Below are positions 61,926-64,000 of a DNA stretch of 64,000 bases, one piece after another. The stretch's first letter is position 1, and the number at the start of each line of letters is the position of its first letter. The notes beneath the pieces are model-generated. The model worked only from the letters and a program-made list of their open reading frames with translations. It was not told where the DNA came from and ran no database searches. This stretch comes from Theristus sp. LFF4_11. Lineage: Eukaryota; Nematoda; Chromadorea; Monhysterida; Xyalidae. Location: NCBI GenBank assembly GCA_030248135.1, contig JASANC010003616.1:1-64000 (forward strand), read 5' to 3'. A program made the translations under genes and the position numbers.

Positions 61926-64000
61926 ATGGCGACAGAAATCATGAAAAGTTTGGTGCAAAACTGGATTCCATGCATTATTTGGGCAGCACTTTTTAAACTT
62001 TCGAAATCAACTGAAATCGGTCTAACTTCCGACGAACAGACGCAACTATTGGACGCTCATAACGAATTTCGAAATGAGGTTGCTGGGGGCGATTTGACAA
62101 TCGGGTCACAGACCCTTCCGCGTGCTACTGACATGATGCAACTGGTATGGCGGGGGTTTTACACAATTTTAGATTATAATTTACAAATCAACAAAAAAGT
62201 CAACATTTTGTGGCCAACCACTTTATGGCCAACCACTGTACAAATGTCAACAAAATGTTGACTTTTTTTCGTTGCATTGCTTTCCACATTGTGTAGGTAA
62301 CGCTTTGTTTTCAGGTATAATCTCTCGGAATAGGATGTGCAGTTGTAAACGGAGTTTTCTTGTTTTGTCTCAATTATCGATCGTTTGGATTGATTGGCAC
62401 AAAAGATTAAAAAAAAAACAATGATGACTGCGAAATTTTCAGAAATGGGACAGCGACCTGGCTGCAGATGCACACCGATATGCCAAACGGTGTCAGTTTG
62501 AGCCAGGTAAATAGCGAAACCATAGTGGTAACAATGTTTTCACCAACTGTACCGTACGGGGCGGGGTGCGGGGTTATCGTGGGGTACTATGGTGCATATG
62601 CAACCTGGTTTCTGGGCGGGTGCATTGGGTGCATTGGGTGCGCACCGCACCGACTGTGTGGCAAAACATCCCGTCGCAGAGCCAAAAGGGACATTCATGA
62701 AGCAATATTTAGTGACCGCGTAGCACAGCTACGTGTCACTTAATATTGTTTCATGAATGCCGCTAAAACCTTTCCAGAGAAAGTACCACTGTTTTTCAGT
62801 ACATTACGCATATCCACCGTTTTTGTATTGCGGTCACACTACTGGGAAGTGGGTCTTTGTTCAAACGTTCAACGTTCCAAAAACTTCGTGTCCAGAGTTC
62901 TGGAATAAAGCTCGCGGTGAGACCAGATTTCGATTCGAGCCCGCCGCCACCATGGCAGACGTTTTACAACAGTGGAAACGGTCGCTTACTGTGACGCACC
63001 CTGGCAACGTGAAGCAATACACGCCAAATAAACACTCGGCAATGCTGACACAGGTGAAACGCATGAAAACAACACTCAAGCAAATGAATTTCGATCGTTT
63101 GGTTTTTTATGAAGTGTTTGATCGCGAGGGAGAGACAATAATTTGTCATCTTCGAAAAGGACTGGTGAAACATTTTGAACATCAAAAGTTTATCATAACA
63201 TTTGAACATCAAAAGTTTATCAAGGTCCACAGTCTGTAAATAAGCGAATCACCAAAACAACTTCAGACAATTTGGGCGCGCGTGTCTAAAATCGGCTGTG
63301 GCCGAGTACCGAAATGTCAGTTCAAAATCGACGGAAATTGGAGCGGCCTGCAATATCTGGTCTGCCGGTTTGATGTCCGGTATGATTTTTGTGTTTTTTT
63401 GTGTTTTTACCAATTGTTTTTCGAATTCAATTGCGATAATTTTTTTCGGCCGCTCAATAAGCTTTTTTATGCCATCGTTAAAAAGACTCGAGAAAATGCC
63501 GCGATTCCAGGATCTAGAAGTCGTGGCGTTTCTCTCATCCAACCTGATTCACTGTGCATTTTGAAATTTTTGAGCTGATTGGTTGCCGTAACAGGAAATT
63601 TAGACAACCAATTAGGAAGCAATATATTGTTTGAAAAATTCAACTTTTTTCCAGTGGAAACATTGAAAACGAGCCAGTATACCAGTCAGGCCAGCCATGC
63701 GCCCCCGAGCGCTGTCTGAAATGCAGCTCAAAATACCGAAACTTATGTGCCGCGGCAAGTGAAGCAGAAGAAACGTCTACTGAATTGATTCCAAAACCAA
63801 CAACACGAACACAACATAGGTAACTGGAAAAGCTTTGTGTAATGAAGAGGTTTTGTTAATAATTCAAAGTTTTTTTTTCAGCAAAACCACAGCGACGATA
63901 CGATGGACTCCGAAACCGAAAGTCGCAACCACGACACGGTAAATTAATCAAATTAAATTTTTTTACATTGCGCGCTAATTATTTGATGGGCCAAGCCATG
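61926..64000 (+). CDS. SCP/TAPS (CAP superfamily) secreted protein, 3' end beyond window
   Basis: Exons 61926-62144, 62443-62506, 62800-63053, 63267-63379, 63655-63819 and 63882-63938 join in phase. The N-terminus carries a hydrophobic signal-like segment (WIPCIIWAALFKL). CAP-domain motifs follow in order: LLDAHNEFRNEVAGG, KWDSDLAADAHRYAKRCQF, then a middle part ending KHSAMLTQTIWARVSKIGCG, YLVCRF and GNIENEPVYQSGQPC. The His corresponding to GHYTQMVW is kept, but the motif is diverged. A Cys-rich hinge and a Thr/Pro-rich tail follow (CAPERCLKCSSKYRNLC, KTTATIRWTPKPK). The last visible donor is at 63939. Family members are secreted, several at parasite-host interfaces; no function can be assigned here. 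The acceptor at 62799 is chosen because the upstream one at 62777 reads into a stop. Confidence 0.86.
62685..62764. mobile_element. Palindromic foldback A, copy 6 (SCP/TAPS intron)
   Basis: AAGGGACATTCATGAAGCAA TATTTAGTGACCGCGTAGC is mirrored by GCTACGTGTCACTTAATATT GTTTCATGAATGCC, a nearly loopless hairpin. Confidence 0.8.

Overview
The window is nematode nuclear DNA. The reasons are: many short exons with GT donors and TTTCAG-type acceptors, a FLP-1 neuropeptide precursor with repeated [10 protein letters not shown] units, a daf-10/IFT122 gene with flp-1 on the opposite strand inside its first intron, nematode-type astacin and SCP/TAPS genes, and a degenerate TTAGGC tract like the nematode telomere repeat. 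The species cannot be named from the sequence. Exons are GC-rich at third positions. Introns and spacers are AT-rich and packed with small transposable elements, so genes are long and diffuse.

Layout. (1) 457-17918, minus: a SNX9/18/33-type sorting nexin (C. elegans lst-4 family) whose BAR half lies off the left edge; two GC-rich ORFs in its introns look like alternative first exons, and a small plus-strand membrane-protein gene may be nested at 13319-14175. (2) 17919-22597: spacer with a hAT-like MITE that has an 8-bp target duplication. (3) 22598-27726, plus: a type II membrane astacin metalloprotease fused to a C-type lectin domain. (4) 28901-36886, minus: a second, diverged SNX9-type gene with SH3, PX and BAR parts and a pair of phase-matched candidate alternative exons. 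(5) 38179-40971, plus: a type II membrane FkbM-family methyltransferase. (6) 42316-43977, plus: an unrecognised proline-rich 179-aa protein. (7) 44376-60796, minus: a complete 29-exon IFT122 gene (1,213 aa) with a near-perfect RFX/DAF-19 X-box 162 bp upstream of its ATG; its 5.8-kb first intron carries flp-1 on the plus strand (57880-59838). (8) 61926 to the right edge, plus: a secreted SCP/TAPS (CAP) protein, 3' end missing.

Exon models were built by joining exons in phase and checking that lengths sum to whole codons: IFT122 3,642 bases, astacin-lectin 1,428, FkbM 945, FLP-1 660, hypothetical gene 540. The two sorting nexins have matching intron phases and parallel domain order, which supports an old tandem duplication.

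The most striking observation is how transposable elements touch gene structure. One IFT122 intron (45968-46165) consists almost wholly of a tRNA-derived SINE flanked by a repeated AGGTGAT, so both splice sites appear to come from the target-site duplication: a candidate recent intron gain. Two astacin-gene introns have TE ends abutting their 3' splice sites. Two TE families of very different length share a TIR (CAGTCGAACTC) and TA target duplications.
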